Source of the DNA: Bilophila wadsworthia ATCC 49260
GTDB taxonomy: Bacteria; Desulfobacterota; Desulfovibrionia; Desulfovibrionales; Desulfovibrionaceae
DNA length: 27,656 nt
Direction of reading: 5' to 3'
NCBI RefSeq assembly: GCF_000701705.1
Contig: NZ_JNJP01000052.1
Location: forward strand, 1 to 27,656
Shown: piece after piece, positions 11,646 through 20,227 of the stretch
How the letters are laid out: the number at the start of each line of letters is the position of its first letter
Numbering within the stretch: position 1 is the first letter of the stretch
Translations under genes and position numbers: made by a program
The notes under the pieces: generated by a model
Told to the model about the DNA's origin: nothing
The model's input: only the letters and a program-made list of their open reading frames with translations
Databases searched by the model: none

Positions 11646-12941
11646 TTAAAGCGGCAGGGACTCCGCATAGATCTCAATGGTGTGCTTGACCTGAACAGGA
11701 TCGTTGTTCCGGGCCAGCATATCGGAAAGCTGCATCATGCAGGCCGGGCATCCCGTCGCCACAACTTCCGCGCCGCTGGCGATCACGTTGTCGCGCTTTC
11801 TCTGGCCCATCTTGAGAGACAGGTCGTAGTGGGTCAGCGTGAACGAACCGCCGCAACCGCAGCAACGGTTGGCTTCGGCCATTTCCACAAGGTTATAGCC
11901 CGGATTCATACGGATGAGATCGCGGGGCTGCTTGCTCACGCCGAGGGACTTCTGGAGGTGGCAGGATTCGTGATACGTCACCTTCGTCTGCCCCTTGGCC
12001 TGCGTCTTGGGGCTGACGTGCAACACGTCAACGAGCAGCGCATTGATGTCGATGGCCTTGGGCGCCAACGCGTTGATCGCGTCGCGGTAACGCGGCGGGA
12101 GGTTGTCGGAGAACTGCGCCCAGAACTCGCGGATGGCAACCGTACACGACGAACACGGCGTGACGATGTAGTCGTAGTTCTGATCCTTTAGAATATCCAC
12201 GTTGTGCATGACCATCTTTTCGAATCCCTGCCGATCGCCGGAAGCCAGCGCGGGCATACCGCAACAGGCGTAGTTGTCGGACAGGAAAACGCCGATCTCA
12301 TGGTAGTCAAAGACCTTAAGGCAGGCTTCGGAGACGTTGGTGTAGATCTTGTCCCCAAGGCAGCCGGGGAAGAAAGCCACTTTGATGCGGCTTTTGCCCA
12401 TGGGCGTATTCACGTTGCCGACCGTGCTGTGCAGAGGCTTTGCCGCCAGCTTGGGCATGTGGCGGTCGCCGAGCATGGGCTTCAACAGCGGTGCGCAAAC
12501 CGTGTTTTGCGGCTTGGCCTCGTCCTTGAGGATGAGGTTCTGGAACGGCGCGCTCAAGCGCAGCAGCGTGCCGAACAGCCGCGGATTGGGGAGCAGCATC
12601 CGGAATGCGGCCTTCTTGATGCCCGAGAGCCCCAGATAGGTCGCCACGATGGCCCGCGCCTCAAGGAAAATGTCGGTCGTTTTCACGCCCGAGGGGCAGT
12701 TTGCCTGGCACGAGCCGCAGAGGAGGCACCGCGACAGCTTTTCGTTCACGGCCTCGGGGTCTTCGATGATACGATGGGCAAGGTTTTCGACAAGAGCGAT
12801 CTTCCCGCGGGTGAGGTCGCCCTCGATACGCGTCGTCATATACATGGGACAAAACGCCTGACAGAACCCGCACTTCATGCAGGCCGCCAGTTTGTCGTCC
12901 AGAGCCATCAGGGCATTGGCAAGTTGGGTAAGCTCATCCAT
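11646..12941 (-). CDS. glcF: Iron-sulfur subunit of lactate/glycolate oxidase (GlcF-like)
   Basis: The 431-residue protein passes electrons from the partner flavoprotein toward the membrane chain. It has two N-terminal 4Fe-4S motifs, CMKCGFCQAFCP and CLLCGSCQANCP. Two CCG (heterodisulfide-reductase-type cysteine-rich) domains follow, seen as FFPGCLGD...NYACCGMPAL and YHESCHLQ...NRCCGCGGSF. No membrane segment or signal peptide is visible. The start has GGAAGGAA about eight bases upstream. It follows the flavoprotein gene by 72 bases on the same strand, so the two form one operon. Desulfovibrio uses similar GlcD/GlcF pairs to oxidise D-lactate; glycolate cannot be excluded from sequence. Confidence 0.92.
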   Translation of the reverse strand: MDELTQLANALMALDDKLAACMKCGFCQAFCPMYMTTRIEGDLTRGKIALVENLAHRIIEDPEAVNEKLSRCLLCGSCQANCPSGVKTTDIFLEARAIVATYLGLSGIKKAAFRMLLPNPRLFGTLLRLSAPFQNLILKDEAKPQNTVCAPLLKPMLGDRHMPKLAAKPLHSTVGNVNTPMGKSRIKVAFFPGCLGDKIYTNVSEACLKVFDYHEIGVFLSDNYACCGMPALASGDRQGFEKMVMHNVDILKDQNYDYIVTPCSSCTVAIREFWAQFSDNLPPRYRDAINALAPKAIDINALLVDVLHVSPKTQAKGQTKVTYHESCHLQKSLGVSKQPRDLIRMNPGYNLVEMAEANRCCGCGGSFTLTHYDLSLKMGQRKRDNVIASGAEVVATGCPACMMQLSDMLARNNDPVQVKHTIEIYAESLPL

Positions 12942-13013
12942 GGACCATTCCTTCCCGAATAAAAAGTCAAAACCTGTCGGCCGCAGAGCCGCCGTCCACC
13001 GTCACGGAACACC

Positions 13014-14399
13014 CTAGAGGGAAACGATCTTCGAAGCGTTGAGCAGCTTCTTCGGATCGAAAGCGGAGCGCATACGCCGCATGTACTCAAGGGTTCCCTT
13101 GGAGGTTTCCAGTTCAAGCCATTTCTTTTTGGAAGTGCCGATGCCGTGTTCGCCCGACAACGTGCCACCAAGCTCCAGCGCCACATTGAACAGATCGTCA
13201 ACGGCCCGCTCCACTCGGGAGAATTCTTCCTTGTCGCGCTTGTCGCAGAGGATGGACGGGTGCAGATTGCCGTCCCCGGCGTGGCCGAAGGTACCGATGG
13301 TCACATGATGGCGCGCGGCGATCTTGTCGAGCGCCTCGAGCATGGCGGGAATCTTGGAACGCGGCACGGTCGCGTCTTCGAGCATCAGCGTGGGACGGCA
13401 GCGGGCCAGAGCGGGGATCGCCACGCGGCGGGCTTCCCAGATCCGCGTCTTTTCCGCGGCATCCTTGGCGACCACAACTTCCAGCGCGCCGGAATCCTTG
13501 AGGACCTTTTCCACGCTCACGGCCTCGTCGGCGACCTGCGCCGGGTGCCCGTCCACTTCAATGAGCAGGATGGCCGCCGCGTCACGCGGCAGACCGATAT
13601 TCACGTAATCCTCAACATAGTTGATGGTCGCGTTGTCCATGAATTCCAGCGTACAGGGGACAACATGCGCGGCGATGATCCCGGCGACGGCCTGCGAGGC
13701 GCGTTTCACTTCGGGGAAAATGGCCATCATGGCTTTGGAAGCCTTGGGCGGCGTCACCAGTTTGAGGACGGCCTTGCTGGTAAGTGCCAGCGTACCTTCC
13801 GAGGCGACGAGCAGTTCGGTGAGGTTGTAGCCGTACTCGCACCCCCGACCGCAAGCCCCGGTCTTCATGATTTCGCCGGTTTCAGTCAGGACTTCAAGGC
13901 CCATGACATATTTTTTCGTGGTGCCGTACTTCAGGCCGCGCAGCCCGCCGGAGTTCTCGGCGATGTTGCCGCCCATGGTGGAGACGGACATGGACCCGGG
14001 GTCGGGCGGATAAAACAGCCCGCGGGCCGCCACTGCGGCCGCAAGGTCACAGGTTATCACGCCGGGCTCAACCACCGCGTACATCTCTTCCTCATTGATT
14101 TCGAGAATCCTGTCCAAGCTGTTGGTCAGGATAATGACAGCGTCGGTACTGTCTGGGATGGTCCCGCCGCTCAGGTTCGTCCCGGAACCGCGGATAGTAA
14201 TGGGGATGCCTTCCTCATAGCATTTCTGGATCAGCGGCCCAAGCTGGTCCGTGCGTGTGGGACGGACGACAAGGCCCGGAACGACAGGAGGCAGGACTGC
14301 CGCGTCGTACGCGTAGTTCTGGCGATCCGCCTCGCCCGTCAAGACATTCTCCCGGCCGATGATCTTCTCGATTTCCTTAATGAACGAAAGGCTTAGCAT
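13014..14399 (-). CDS. glcD: FAD-linked lactate/glycolate oxidase subunit (GlcD-like)
   Basis: This 461-residue flavoprotein oxidises a 2-hydroxy acid, most likely D-lactate in this kind of organism. The N-terminal FAD-binding domain shows VVRPTRTDQ, ITIRGSGTNLSGG and YPPDPGSMSVSTMGGNIAENSGG, typical of the FAD_binding_4 fold. The C-terminal oxidase domain shows GHAGDGNLHPSI and GTLSGEHGIGTSKK. I chose the ATG at 14399 (MLSLSFIKEIEKIIG), because it has GGAGAGA just upstream and gives the usual family length. The frame is open ten codons further up to 14429 without a ribosome-binding site. The gene is first in an operon with glcF. No lactate permease, pta or ackA is in the window. Confidence 0.93.
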   Translation of the reverse strand: MLSLSFIKEIEKIIGRENVLTGEADRQNYAYDAAVLPPVVPGLVVRPTRTDQLGPLIQKCYEEGIPITIRGSGTNLSGGTIPDSTDAVIILTNSLDRILEINEEEMYAVVEPGVITCDLAAAVAARGLFYPPDPGSMSVSTMGGNIAENSGGLRGLKYGTTKKYVMGLEVLTETGEIMKTGACGRGCEYGYNLTELLVASEGTLALTSKAVLKLVTPPKASKAMMAIFPEVKRASQAVAGIIAAHVVPCTLEFMDNATINYVEDYVNIGLPRDAAAILLIEVDGHPAQVADEAVSVEKVLKDSGALEVVVAKDAAEKTRIWEARRVAIPALARCRPTLMLEDATVPRSKIPAMLEALDKIAARHHVTIGTFGHAGDGNLHPSILCDKRDKEEFSRVERAVDDLFNVALELGGTLSGEHGIGTSKKKWLELETSKGTLEYMRRMRSAFDPKKLLNASKIVSL

Positions 14400-14754
14400 A
14401 AGTCTCTCCGCAGCATGAAACGTGGACACCCGATGGCGCGAACAAAGCCGAAAGGCACGCTTGCGTTCCGGCCTTCCCCCTGAGGCAACACGGAATAGTC
14501 AGTTCAGACAGTATAGATCAAGGCCCGTGTTTTTTCATTCATTGAACGCTCAACCCTTTTTATTCATTGCATTACCAAGCGCAGCTTCTTGCCTGAAAAG
14601 GTCGTTTTGCTCTTCATATTTTTGCAATTAGCAAAGAAATATTTCTTTTTTCTTTCAATAAACACAAATAACGCTTTTCACGGTTCGTTTTCCCTTTCCC
14701 TCGCATAATCTATTCAATATTTTTGATCTTTTTTTCACGTCTCCCCGTACGGGA
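14400..14754. other. AT-rich divergent promoter region of glcD and the nitroreductase gene
   Basis: No gene is visible. The stretch 14560-14740 is strongly AT-rich. It holds a perfect 16-base palindrome, AAAGAAATATTTCTTT (14633-14648), adjoining TTTGC-AATTA-GCAAA (about 14621-14635). Together they make a plausible operator for glcD. A TATACT on the minus strand near 14510-14515 could be the glcD -10 box, but its -35 is poor. Confidence 0.45.
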
Positions 14755-14805
14755 GGCGGAAGGCATCCCGATACGCCGTATCCATCCCCACCCCGGCCTT
14801 CCGCC
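14755..14805 (+). repeat. Structured leader upstream of the nitroreductase gene
   Basis: GGCGGAAGGC (14755-14764) pairs perfectly with GCCTTCCGCC (14796-14805). Within the loop is a second perfect hairpin, GATAC-GCC-GTATC (14770-14782). The structure ends 79 bases before the start codon. It does not carry FMN-riboswitch boxes that I can recognise. Confidence 0.5.
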
Positions 14806-14884
14806 CGGCTCAAAAGCAATTCCCTTACGGTTTCCTCTGCGCTACGATGACAAAAAGTTTTTCCCCATTCGCAAGGAGGCAGTC

Positions 14885-15400
14885 ATGCTTGAACTGTTGA
14901 AACACCGCCGCAGCATCCGCACATTCACCGACGAACCCGTCTCTCAAGAAAACATCGACAGCCTGCTCAAGGCCGCCCTGCTCGCTCCTTCGTCGATGGG
15001 CAAAAAACCCGTCGAATGCATCGTCGTTCGGAACAAGGAAACCATAGCCCGCCTCAAAACCTACAAAAAGCACGGCACCACACCTCTCGGAACCGCCCCT
15101 CTCGCCATTGTCGTGATCGCCGACGGCCAGAAATCCGACGTATGGGTGGAGGACGCCTCCATCGTATCCATCCTCATCCAGCTTGAGGCGGAGAAACTCG
15201 GGCTCGGTTCCACATGGATCCAGCTTCGGAGGCGCGAAGGCGACAGCGGGCCTTCCGAAGAGGCTTTCCGGCAGGAGCTTGGCATCCCTGAGCACTATGG
15301 CGTCCTCAGCGTCGTCGCCATCGGCCACAAGAACGAGCAGAAGAAACCGTATACCGATGCGGATCTCGATTTCACCAAGGTCCACTACGAAACGTTCTGA
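14885..15400 (+). CDS. Nitroreductase-family flavoprotein
   Basis: The 171-residue protein starts MLELLKHRRSIRTFTDEPVS, the FMN-phosphate-binding RRSIR motif of the nitroreductase family. LLKAALLAPSSMGKKP follows, then a central VEDASIVSILIQLEAEKLGLGSTWIQ helix region and the end GVLSVVAIGHKNE. Family members are small FMN enzymes that reduce nitro, quinone or related groups using NAD(P)H; the natural substrate here is unknown. The start has an excellent AAGGAGG (14873-14879). Upstream in-frame codons to 14723 lie in the structured leader and are not coding. It stands alone and ends on a shared terminator. Confidence 0.93.
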   Translation: MLELLKHRRSIRTFTDEPVSQENIDSLLKAALLAPSSMGKKPVECIVVRNKETIARLKTYKKHGTTPLGTAPLAIVVIADGQKSDVWVEDASIVSILIQLEAEKLGLGSTWIQLRRREGDSGPSEEAFRQELGIPEHYGVLSVVAIGHKNEQKKPYTDADLDFTKVHYETF

Positions 15401-15532
15401 GAACACTGCTCGTGAAAAATCCGTGCCCCGCCCAGCGGGTTGCTCCCTTGCCTGAGAGGCGGGGGGGGCCGGCTGTCCCGCAGGGGTCTTGAATCCGCTT
15501 GCGCGCTATAAAAAAACTTCCCATGACGACAT

Positions 15533-15577
15533 AAAAAAAGGAGGCGCCTTCCACGGAAGGAGCCTCCTCGGTTTTGT
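15533..15577. terminator. Bidirectional intrinsic terminator
   Basis: GGAGGC-G-CCTTCC (15540-15552) pairs with GGAAGG-A-GCCTCC (15555-15567), a 12-bp stem with one mismatch and a short loop. The minus strand runs into seven T residues, and the plus strand into CGGTTTTG. It ends the convergent nitroreductase and binding-protein genes. Confidence 0.88.
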
Positions 15578-15589
15578 TGCGTCAGCGGG

Positions 15590-16333
15590 TTAGTTGGTGC
15601 CGAACCACTTCTCGAGGATCTGCTTTTCGATGCCCTTTTCCTGAACGGCCTTGATGCCGGCGTTCAGCTTCTGGGCCAGTTCCTTATCGTTCTTGCGGAG
15701 CGCGAAACCGTAGAATTCCGGATCGCCGGTCACGAGGCCGATGTGGAACTTGTCGCGGTATTCGTCCTTGGTGTTGGCGTAATACTTGGCGACCGGGTCA
15801 TCACACATCACGGCGTCAAGGTTGCCCTTGGCGAGGTCTTCAAAGGCGAGCCCCACTTCGTCGTAGGTCTTCACAATCATCTTGATCTTGGAAGCCGGGA
15901 TGGTCTGCACCATGGCAGTCGTGCCGATCTGGCCACCGACCCGCTTTCCGGCAAGCTCTTCGAGATCCTTGATTTCCTTGCCGAGCGGCAGGACCACGGC
16001 CTGATGCAGTTCATAGTAGGGATCGGTGAACAGCATGGCCTTCTTGCGCTTGTCGGTGATGCTCACGGACGCGGCGATCACGTCCACCTGATTCGAGGCC
16101 AGCGCCGCGAAGATGCCGTCCCATGCGATGTTCTTGACCTGCACGTCAAAACCGGCTTCCTTGCCCACGGCTTTGATGTAGTCGATGGAGAATCCTACGA
16201 TTTCCTTGTCCTTATTCAGCATTTCGTTCGGCGGGAACGTGGGGTCGGACGCCACGACAAGAGGCTTTTCGGCGAAAGCGACCGAGGCGCACAACAACAG
16301 GGACAGCAGGGAGACAGCCAAAGTACGAAACAT
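15590..16333 (-). CDS. Periplasmic amino-acid-type solute-binding protein (family 3)
   Basis: The 247-residue protein has a clear signal peptide (MFRTLAVSLLSLLLCASVAFA, cut before EKPLVVA). The mature part is a family 3 extracellular binding protein: DPTFPPNEMLNKDKEIVGFSIDYIKAV at the start, WDGIFAALASNQVDVIAASVSIT, KRKKAMLFTDPYY, KRVGGQIGTTA, and the final EKGIEKQILEKWFG. Such proteins deliver polar amino acids to ABC importers. The ATG at 16333 has GGAGG six bases upstream; the longer frame to 16378 would spoil the signal peptide. No permease or ATPase gene is adjacent, so it is an orphan component here. The ligand cannot be told from sequence. Confidence 0.93.
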   Translation of the reverse strand: MFRTLAVSLLSLLLCASVAFAEKPLVVASDPTFPPNEMLNKDKEIVGFSIDYIKAVGKEAGFDVQVKNIAWDGIFAALASNQVDVIAASVSITDKRKKAMLFTDPYYELHQAVVLPLGKEIKDLEELAGKRVGGQIGTTAMVQTIPASKIKMIVKTYDEVGLAFEDLAKGNLDAVMCDDPVAKYYANTKDEYRDKFHIGLVTGDPEFYGFALRKNDKELAQKLNAGIKAVQEKGIEKQILEKWFGTN

Positions 16334-16592
16334 GTTTATCCTCCAAAGTGTTACCATTACAGTCCGGCAACGCCGCAATACCGGCGGAACGGGACCGTCC
16401 TTTACAACGGATGACCCGATTTAGCATGTTTCAGGGAAAGATGTAACCCGTACAATCCACCGTCCCCCCTCCTATCCCGGCGTTCTTCACGAAACTTCCC
16501 CATAAACAGGCTTTTTTTGCACAGAGTCCGTTCCCCACCGAGCCCTTGCCCCGCCCCGGGAAACGAAATTCCCCGGATTCCGCCCCCTCCGG
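16334..16592. other. Divergent region between the binding protein and aroL
   Basis: Together with the aroL promoter and leader this gap is 326 bases. I see no gene and no strong repeat. The minus-strand promoter of the binding-protein gene must lie here, but no good -35/-10 pair stands out. Confidence 0.4.
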
Positions 16593-16621
16593 TTGCAAGT
16601 CAGGGACCGTTCATCTATGTT
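16593..16621 (+). promoter_or_regulatory. Possible sigma-70-type promoter of aroL
   Basis: TTGCAA (16593-16598) and TATGTT (16616-16621) are separated by exactly 17 bases, each matching the consensus at four of six positions. They lie about 40 bases before the aroL start. Confidence 0.4.
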
Positions 16622-16659
16622 TCCAAGCCGGTTCGCATTTCTTTCCCAAGGATAAACTG

Positions 16660-17172
16660 ATGGGCCATACGATTTATCTCGTCGGCGCGCGCGCCGCAGG
16701 CAAAACGACCTTTGGCGGCGCTTTGGCGCGGCAACTCGGCTGCAACTATGTGGATACCGACATCCATTTGCGTGAAACCACAGGTGAAACCGTAGCTGAC
16801 ATCGTAGCCCGCGAAGGCTGGGACGGTTTCCGCAAACGCGAGAGCGCCGTCCTCCGGGCGGTTACCACCCCCGGCACCGTCATCGCTACCGGGGGCGGCA
16901 TGGTGCTTGCGGAGGAAAACCGCCGCTTCATGCGCGAAAACGGCATCGTGCTCTATCTTTCCGCCCCGGCCGAGGTCCTTGCATCCCGCCTGCAGGCCAA
17001 TCCCAACGCCGCGCAACGCCCCACACTTACCGGGAAATCCATTGCGGAAGAGGTAGCCGAAGTGCTCGCCGCCCGCGAACCTCTCTATCGTGAAACCGCC
17101 ACGCACATCCTCAATGCCGCCGCCACGCCCAAAGAACTCTTGGCCGAGGCTCTGGCAATCCTGAAGCCATAA
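16660..17172 (+). CDS. aroL: Shikimate kinase (AroL-like)
   Basis: This 170-residue cytoplasmic enzyme phosphorylates shikimate at the 3-hydroxyl in aromatic amino acid synthesis. It has the Walker A loop GARAAGKTT (residues 8-16), the substrate Asp in DTDIHLRE, WDGFRKRES with the conserved Arg, TVIATGGGMVL, and the lid RPTLTGKSIAEEV. The overall pattern follows E. coli AroL more than AroK. The ATG at 16660 is preceded by AAGGAT. It appears monocistronic, with its own likely promoter and a strong terminator. Confidence 0.93.
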   Translation: MGHTIYLVGARAAGKTTFGGALARQLGCNYVDTDIHLRETTGETVADIVAREGWDGFRKRESAVLRAVTTPGTVIATGGGMVLAEENRRFMRENGIVLYLSAPAEVLASRLQANPNAAQRPTLTGKSIAEEVAEVLAAREPLYRETATHILNAAATPKELLAEALAILKP

Positions 17173-17262
17173 GTTTTTTGCCCATACAGCCTTCGGAAGA
17201 CGTCGTTCTTTCCCCCAAAAGCGGCTCCGAAAACGAAAAAAGGGAATTTCCCACCCGCATAC

Positions 17263-17296
17263 AAAAGTCCCCCGGAAAAACTTCCGGAGGACTTTT
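17263..17296. terminator. Bidirectional intrinsic terminator between aroL and der
   Basis: AAAAGTCC-C-CCGGAA (17263-17277) pairs with TTCCGG-A-GGACTTTT (17282-17296), a 14-bp stem with one mismatch and a four-base loop. Runs of four T on either strand allow it to end both convergent genes. Confidence 0.85.
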
Positions 17297-17428
17297 CCCA
17301 TTCCGCGGAAAGGGCTCTTTTTGTCAACATGATATGGAAACGCTCCAAACGGCGCTCCGCTTGACTACGCGGACCAAGAAGAAACGCGGAGAAAAAGGTG
17401 CCCTCATGGGCCATCCTTCTCCTGTCGG

Positions 17429-18787
17429 CTATTCGCTTTTTTTCTTGTGCGAAGAACGCAGGCGGACACGGATGGGCGCGTGCTCGATGCGGAAAATCTT
17501 GCGAAGGGAACGATCGAGATAGCGGGCATAGGTCTCGGACACGCGATCGGCGTCACTGACGAAGAACACGAAGGTCGGCGGGGCCACTTCCGCCTGCGTG
17601 AGATAGAAAAACTTCGGACGCGAGCGCTTGACCACAGGCGGCTGGTGTTTCGTGAGCACTTCTTCCATCGCCCGGTTGAGCGCGCCGGTCCCGATGCGGG
17701 TGTTGCACTCTTCGCGGATCTGCGCGGCGAGCGGGACGATGCGCCCAAGGCCCACCTGCTTCATGGCCGAGACCATCAGCACCGGCACATGCGGGCAGAA
17801 CTGGAGCACTTCCTTAAAGTTCTTTTCCAGTGCGGCCTGTTCCTTGCGGCCCACAAGGTCAATCTTGTTCACCAGAATCATGAAGGGCGTCTTGCGCTCG
17901 TCCAACAGATCGATGAGCCGCTTGTCCTGCGCGGTCACGCCCTCGAGCGCGTCGATGACATACAGCGTCACGTCCGCCTTGGTCGTGGTCTTGAGCGAGG
18001 AGTTGACGGAAAAACGCTCCACGGTATCCGTAATGCGCGTACGGCGGCGCACGCCCGCCGTGTCCACGAACTCGCAGGCCCGCCCGTCGCTCACGAAGGG
18101 AATATCCACGCTGTCGCGCGTCGTCCCGGCCACATCGCTGACGATCATGCGATCTTCGCCGATCATGGCGTTTACCAGCGAGGATTTGCCCGCGTTGGGA
18201 CGCCCGAGCATGGCGAGGCGCAGCACGTTTTCCGGCTTCGCTTCGGCATCGGGGTCTTCAACAGGCAACAAGTCCACCATTTCCTCTTCGAGCGCCCTGA
18301 TGTTGTGCCCGTGCTCGGCGGAAAGGGCCAGCATGGGGAAGCCAAGGGCGTGGAATTCGGCCAGCATGGTGTCTTCGTGCTCCATGCCGTCCACCTTGTT
18401 GACCACCAGCAGGGTCGGCTTCCCGGCCCGGCGCACGAACGAGGCAAGGTGCTCGTCGAACGGCATCAGGCCGTCGCGCCCGTCCACTACGAGGCAGAAC
18501 ACCGAAGCCTCATCCATGGCGGCCTGCGTCTGCTGGAGGATTTCCGCCTCGAACCCGCGCAGCCCTTCGGGGCCGTCGGCTACGGAATGGTGGCTGTCGA
18601 GCGTCACGCCCCCGGTGTCGATCAGGGTGAAGGAACGCCCGCTCCGAGAACGCACCACGCCTTCCATACGGTCGCGGGTGACGCCCGGACGGTCATGGGT
18701 GATGGCCCGGTTACTGCGAATAAGCCGATTGAACAGCGTGGACTTGCCCACGTTGGGACGGCCAAGCAAAGCGATTTTGGGGAGCAT
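17429..18787 (-). CDS. der: Ribosome biogenesis GTPase Der (EngA)
   Basis: Der is a cytoplasmic GTPase with two tandem G domains that helps assemble the 50S subunit. The 452-residue protein has the first P-loop GRPNVGKST (from residue 9), DRPGVTRDR and DTGG, then VNKVDG. The second domain begins with LGRPNAGKSSLVNAMIG near residue 195, with DVAGTTRDSVD and VNKIDL. The C-terminal KH-like domain holds FFVSDADRVSETYARYLDRSLRKIF, and the tail is basic (SSHKKKSE). GAGGAAG precedes the ATG. It lies 165 bases downstream of serS on the same strand, with three hairpins in between. Confidence 0.96.
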   Translation of the reverse strand: MLPKIALLGRPNVGKSTLFNRLIRSNRAITHDRPGVTRDRMEGVVRSRSGRSFTLIDTGGVTLDSHHSVADGPEGLRGFEAEILQQTQAAMDEASVFCLVVDGRDGLMPFDEHLASFVRRAGKPTLLVVNKVDGMEHEDTMLAEFHALGFPMLALSAEHGHNIRALEEEMVDLLPVEDPDAEAKPENVLRLAMLGRPNAGKSSLVNAMIGEDRMIVSDVAGTTRDSVDIPFVSDGRACEFVDTAGVRRRTRITDTVERFSVNSSLKTTTKADVTLYVIDALEGVTAQDKRLIDLLDERKTPFMILVNKIDLVGRKEQAALEKNFKEVLQFCPHVPVLMVSAMKQVGLGRIVPLAAQIREECNTRIGTGALNRAMEEVLTKHQPPVVKRSRPKFFYLTQAEVAPPTFVFFVSDADRVSETYARYLDRSLRKIFRIEHAPIRVRLRSSHKKKSE

Positions 18788-18818
18788 GCGACTTCCTCAT
18801 CAAAAGATATCGGGTGAC

Positions 18819-18864
18819 GCCCGCAACGGCGGGCAAGAACAACTTCGGGGACGGAACCGTCCCC
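18819..18864. repeat. Two GC hairpins between serS and der
   Basis: GCCCGC-AACG-GCGGGC (18819-18834) and GGGGACGG-AA-CCGTCCCC (18847-18864) are perfect inverted repeats in tandem. Neither is followed by a T-run. With the larger repeat at 18896-18936 they give the serS-der gap three consecutive stem-loops. Confidence 0.65.
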
Positions 18865-18895
18865 AAACACAAAAGTCTTGGGAGGGGTGGGGTAC

Positions 18896-18936
18896 GGGGG
18901 AGGGGAAGCCTTTTTTCAGAAAGGCCCTCCTCCCCC
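18896..18936. repeat. G-rich intergenic hairpin repeat, copy A
   Basis: A G-rich arm (GGGGGAGGGG, 18896-18905) leads to GCCTTT, the loop TTTCAG, AAAGGC and a C-rich arm ending CCTCCCCC (to 18936). The inner 6 bp are perfect and the outer part is imperfect. It lies just past the serS stop. The same design recurs at 23975-24026 and from 27617. Confidence 0.75.
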
Positions 18937-18952
18937 GCTCAGTGCAAGGCAA

Positions 18953-20227
18953 CTATTTCGTCGGCTCAATGATTTCCTGACCGCCCATGTAGGGCACGAG
19001 GACCTTGGGGACCACGATGGAGCCGTCCTTCTGCTGATAATTTTCCATGATGGCCACCAGAGAGCGGCCGGTGGGCAGGCCGGAACCGTTCAGGGTATGC
19101 ACCCATTCCGGCTTGCCTCCTTTGGGGCGGAAACGGATGTTCGCGCGGCGGGCCTGGAAATCGACACAGTTCGAACAGGACGAAATCTCGCGGTAGGTCC
19201 GCTGGCCGGGCAGCCACACTTCCACGTCGTAGGTTTTACAGGCGGAGAAGCCCATATCCCCGGCGCAGAGCGTGATGGTGCGGTACGGCAGCTCGAGACG
19301 TTCCAGCAGGGTTTCGGCGCTGCGGCGCATTTCCTCAAGATACTTGAAGGAGTCGTCGGGATGCGTGATGTACACCATTTCGACCTTGGTGAACTGATGC
19401 TGGCGGATGTAGCCGCGCGTGTCCTTGCCCGCCGAACCCGCTTCCGAACGGAAACAGGGCGTCTGGGAGCAATACCGCTTCGGCAGGGCTTCCTCGTCAA
19501 GGATCTCGTCGGCGTGGAGGTTGGTCACCGGCACTTCGGCGGTGGGGATCAGGTAGTATTCCCAATCCGCAACCTTGAAGAGATCTTCCTCGAATTTGGG
19601 AAGCTGGCCCGTGCCCTGCATGGTCTTGCGGTTGACCATGAGCGGAGGCAGGATTTCGGTGCGGCCCTGCTCATGATGGAAATCCAGATAGAAGCACACG
19701 AGCGCGCGCTCAAGGCGGGCGGCCCAGCCCCACGACACGGTGAAGCGGCTGCCGGCGAGCTTGGCTCCGCGCTCGAAGTCGAGGCCGCCGTTGTCGTTGC
19801 TCAGATCCCAGTGGTTCTTCACTTCGAAATCAAACTCGCGCGGCGTACCCCAGCGGTGCACTTCCACATTGTCGTTCTCGTCCACGCCGTCGGGAACGGA
19901 GGCGTCCGGGATATTCGGCACGGTAAGCATCCAGTCCGCGAGATCGGCCTTCACCGCTTCGGTGGCGCTGTCCAGCGCGCTGATGCGGGAAGAAAGATCG
20001 GAAAGGCTGGCGATGAAGGCTTCGGCGTCTTCCCCGTTGCGCTTCAGGCGGGCCACTTCGGCGGAGGCGCGGTTGCGCTCGGCTTTGAGGGCTTCCACCT
20101 GAGCGAGCAGCTCGCGGCGCTTGTTGTCGAGTTCTTCAAAAGTACGCATGTTCAGGGGCGAATGGCGCTTCGCAAGAGCGGCGGCCACCACTTCGGGATT
20201 TTTCTGCAACAGTTTGAGATCCAGCAC
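18953..20227 (-). CDS. serS: Seryl-tRNA synthetase
   Basis: SerRS charges tRNA-Ser with serine in the cytoplasm. I place the start at the GTG at 20227, giving the usual beginning (V/M)LDLKLLQKNPEVVAAALAKRH and 424 residues, with AAGGAG seven bases upstream. The open frame continues to 20311, but that part is not family-like. The N-terminal coiled coil that grips the tRNA long arm covers about residues 25-105. Class II motif 2 is seen as FRSEAGSAGKDTRGYIRQHQF (in part), and motif 3 as GSGLPTGRSLVAIMENYQ near the C-terminus. Confidence 0.95.
   Translation of the reverse strand: MLDLKLLQKNPEVVAAALAKRHSPLNMRTFEELDNKRRELLAQVEALKAERNRASAEVARLKRNGEDAEAFIASLSDLSSRISALDSATEAVKADLADWMLTVPNIPDASVPDGVDENDNVEVHRWGTPREFDFEVKNHWDLSNDNGGLDFERGAKLAGSRFTVSWGWAARLERALVCFYLDFHHEQGRTEILPPLMVNRKTMQGTGQLPKFEEDLFKVADWEYYLIPTAEVPVTNLHADEILDEEALPKRYCSQTPCFRSEAGSAGKDTRGYIRQHQFTKVEMVYITHPDDSFKYLEEMRRSAETLLERLELPYRTITLCAGDMGFSACKTYDVEVWLPGQRTYREISSCSNCVDFQARRANIRFRPKGGKPEWVHTLNGSGLPTGRSLVAIMENYQQKDGSIVVPKVLVPYMGGQEIIEPTK

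Noticed and set aside
13146..14396. 416-residue plus-strand frame opposite glcD
   Set aside because: Antisense shadow; glcD on the minus strand has full FAD-oxidase motifs.
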